Shown here: in pieces, positions 62,399 to 64,000 of the stretch | How positions within the stretch are numbered: position 1 is the stretch's first letter | Layout of the letters: every line of letters begins with the position of its first letter | Assembly (NCBI GenBank): GCA_027186245.1 | Contig: CP114488.1 | Location: 7,669,501-7,733,500, forward strand | Source of the DNA: Coriaria nepalensis | Taxonomy: Eukaryota > Streptophyta > Magnoliopsida > Cucurbitales > Coriariaceae | Length of the DNA: 64,000 nucleotides | Direction: 5' to 3' | Notes under the pieces: generated by a model | Database searches by the model: none | Told to the model about the DNA's origin: nothing | Seen by the model: only the letters and a program-made list of their open reading frames with translations | Translations under genes and position numbers: made by a program

Positions 62399-63094
62399 TA
62401 AGGTGGCAAAATGGGCCGGCACGGCTTTTGTAAGGCACTGACTATGTCGTGTCGTGCATGGTACGGATTGGTCCGTGCCCGTGCTCATGCCTAAAAATAA
62501 GAGCACAACACGATATAAACACAATAACATGCCATAAACGTATCGTGTTGGCCCGTGAGCTCGTTCTTACCCATGTGCTTATTTTAGCATAAGGGTTTGT
62601 TTCAACTCGTGAGCTCAAAGGCTTTCTTTTTAAAAAAAAATTTAGATAAAAGAAGAGTTTTAAAGTGATTAGTAAAATACTAATAATGTAATATATATTT
62701 AGTATATTATTAATCGTTCTTAATAGTTATTATTTAATAATTAGAAGTTAATATCATTAATAATTAAAATTATAAATACTGAACTAAATATTATTTGGCC
62801 AAATAAGATCTTGTATTAATCGAAATATTTTAATATACAAAATGATTTACGGAGAAAAAACTCTTAAGATTAAAAAATATTTTTAAGCCCGTACCCCGGG
62901 CGGGCCCAAAAGAGCCGTGCCGTGCTCCGGGTCGACATGGCCTAACGTGCCAACACGGGAAATCCATGCCGTGCCGGCCCACGTGCCCGCATAGTTGGTA
63001 CGGCATAGCTCGGCACGGTCCGACACTCATACCGTACTTTTATAGTACCGTGTCGTACGTGCTAGTGCCGGTCCAACTCATTTTGCCATCTCTA
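62399..63094. mobile_element. hAT-type MITE with 8 bp target duplication
   Basis: Ends are TAAGGTGGCAAAATG and the complement of TAGAGATGGCAAAATG, each followed by GGCCGGCAC-like sequence. Flanks are GAGTGAGT (62391..62398) and AAGTGAGT (63095..63102), an 8 bp target duplication with one mismatch, as expected for hAT elements. The interior has GC-rich GTGCCGTGC words near both ends and an AT-rich middle with no coding frame. Confidence 0.85.
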
Positions 63095-63247
63095 AAGTGA
63101 GTATATTTTAAGTTGATGATTGTTTAAAGGGTAAAATCTAATTATATATCGTTGGGCAAAAAATCAACGTTTTCAACTGAATTTTAAACTTGTTAAATTA
63201 GCGTTCCAAAATGCACGAGATATAAAATTTCATAAGGAAAAGAAACA

Positions 63248-63949
63248 ATGGCATATTTCCCTGCTTGCCGTTTGGTCTCCAAAACGCTCTTTTTCTCGCT
63301 TGGAATTGTGGCGCCAATATTAACTCCTCCACCCAGTCCTTTCAGAAACCTGCGGATTTGGCCGATAAGCTTGAAGATGGTGCATAATAGAAATAGAGAC
63401 CAAGCAGACAGTAAGAAGATGGCCAATCATGTCGATATGCTGGAAAATCTCTTAAGCTCCGACTCTTCTGGTTTATTTCTTCTCTTCTTTAATTCTTTCT
63501 TTAAGCGAATCTTTGCGAAAGTCATGGATTTATGCATTTTATTCGTTCTGGGATCGTAGTGGCTAATATTTCTAGAAAATTAGACCACTAAACTAAATGG
63601 GCTTCTAATTTTATGCATAAAGTTTGGTAATTTAGTACTTTGGATGGTTGAATGTAGTTGGATGCACTCCCTCTAGGTCATGTATGATGATTAAAAGTAA
63701 AGGGGTTTTGGAGATGTGTATATATATGCTGATTCATGTCTTTTTGTAAATAATTTTTATTGATATTACTGCTTAACTGTTGCTGAATCATTTTTTCTTT
63801 GTGCGCGCTGTAAATCAGGTGGCTGGGAGAAGTGTTGGGAGCAAGGCTTGACGCCATGGGATTTAGGACGAGCGACACCTGTTTTTCTTCATCTTCATCA
63901 GACGGGAGCTCTTCCTAAAGGCCGGGCATTAATCCCTGGATGTGGCAGT
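63248..63949 (+). CDS. HOL-type thiol/halide methyltransferase, partial
   Basis: Exon 1 (63248..63470) and exon 2 (63819..63949) give the first 118 residues; the gene runs past the window's right edge. Exon 2 reads [30 protein letters not shown] and then ALIPGCGS, the start of the SAM-binding domain of the plant HARMLESS TO OZONE LAYER family. These enzymes methylate thiocyanate, bisulfide or halides with S-adenosylmethionine. The leader ([19 protein letters not shown]...) is hydrophobic and basic and may be a targeting peptide. A second ATG at 63377 would give a cytosolic form starting MVHNRNRDQ. Which start is used cannot be decided here. Confidence 0.9.
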
Positions 63950-64000
63950 GTAAGTCATATGTTCTTACTCCTTATCAGTTCAATTCCATTTGTCTAGATC

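Noticed and set aside
63377..63470. Second ATG as sole start of the HOL-type gene
   Set aside because: Possible, but the upstream ATG is in frame with an open, targeting-like leader; both are stated in the feature and neither can be excluded.

Overview
This window is nuclear DNA of a dicotyledonous plant. Genes carry GT-AG introns (three with GC donors), intergenic DNA is AT-rich, and the gene set is plant-specific (MPK6-type MAP kinase, UGT74-type glucosyltransferase, 2-alkenal reductases, a HOL-type thiol methyltransferase, a CASTOR/POLLUX remnant). I cannot name the species; a rosid tree or shrub would fit. All exon coordinates were worked out by hand from reading frames, splice signals and remembered family sequences, and no database search was run.

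Layout. 0.1-3.2 kb: decayed Mutator-like transposase on the minus strand, with foldback and minisatellite-like repeats. 3.8-4.8 kb: FAM136A-like gene (+). 6.7-8.2 kb: fossil 3' end of a CASTOR/POLLUX (DMI1-type) ion channel. 8.4-12.5 kb: 14-exon plastid rhodanese-like gene (-). 13.3-13.8 kb: small plastid-type protein (-). 14.4-16.4 kb: 60S ribosomal protein L5 (-), divergent from a HAD-IIA family gene (16.7-18.5 kb, +). 19.8-24.2 kb: MPK6-type MAP kinase (+). 25.0-25.8 kb: formin-like N-terminus without an FH2 domain. 26.2-28.7 kb: double-hotdog acyl-CoA thioesterase (-).

27.9-33.8 kb is the most striking part: two almost identical 2.71 kb inverted arms around a 482 bp spacer. Each arm carries a full 435-codon At4g22030-like gene, the shared divergent promoter, and exon 1 of the thioesterase gene. 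The left thioesterase is complete; the right copy is truncated. The two 435-aa genes are convergent and identical in protein, so read-through would give a long hairpin RNA. The spacer is itself a diverged inverted copy of a repeat just outside the right arm.

33.8-44.6 kb is a nested retroelement zone: LTR-like sequence, a decayed Copia (-) split by a 1.98 kb solo LTR, and a nearly complete Copia (39438..44423, two LTRs, TTTAT target duplication) inserted in exon 1 of a UGT pseudogene. The intact UGT74-type paralogue follows at 45.8-47.4 kb.

47.6-57.6 kb holds a tandem array of NADPH-dependent 2-alkenal reductase genes (-): three intact five-exon genes and one rearranged pseudogene. 58-59.9 kb is a polygalacturonase pseudogene (-). 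61-63.1 kb contains a LINE fragment and two hAT-like non-autonomous elements. The window ends inside a HOL-type thiol methyltransferase gene (+). Genes here are mostly unrelated housekeeping loci; the UGT and alkenal reductase clusters are local tandem families of detoxification and specialised metabolism.
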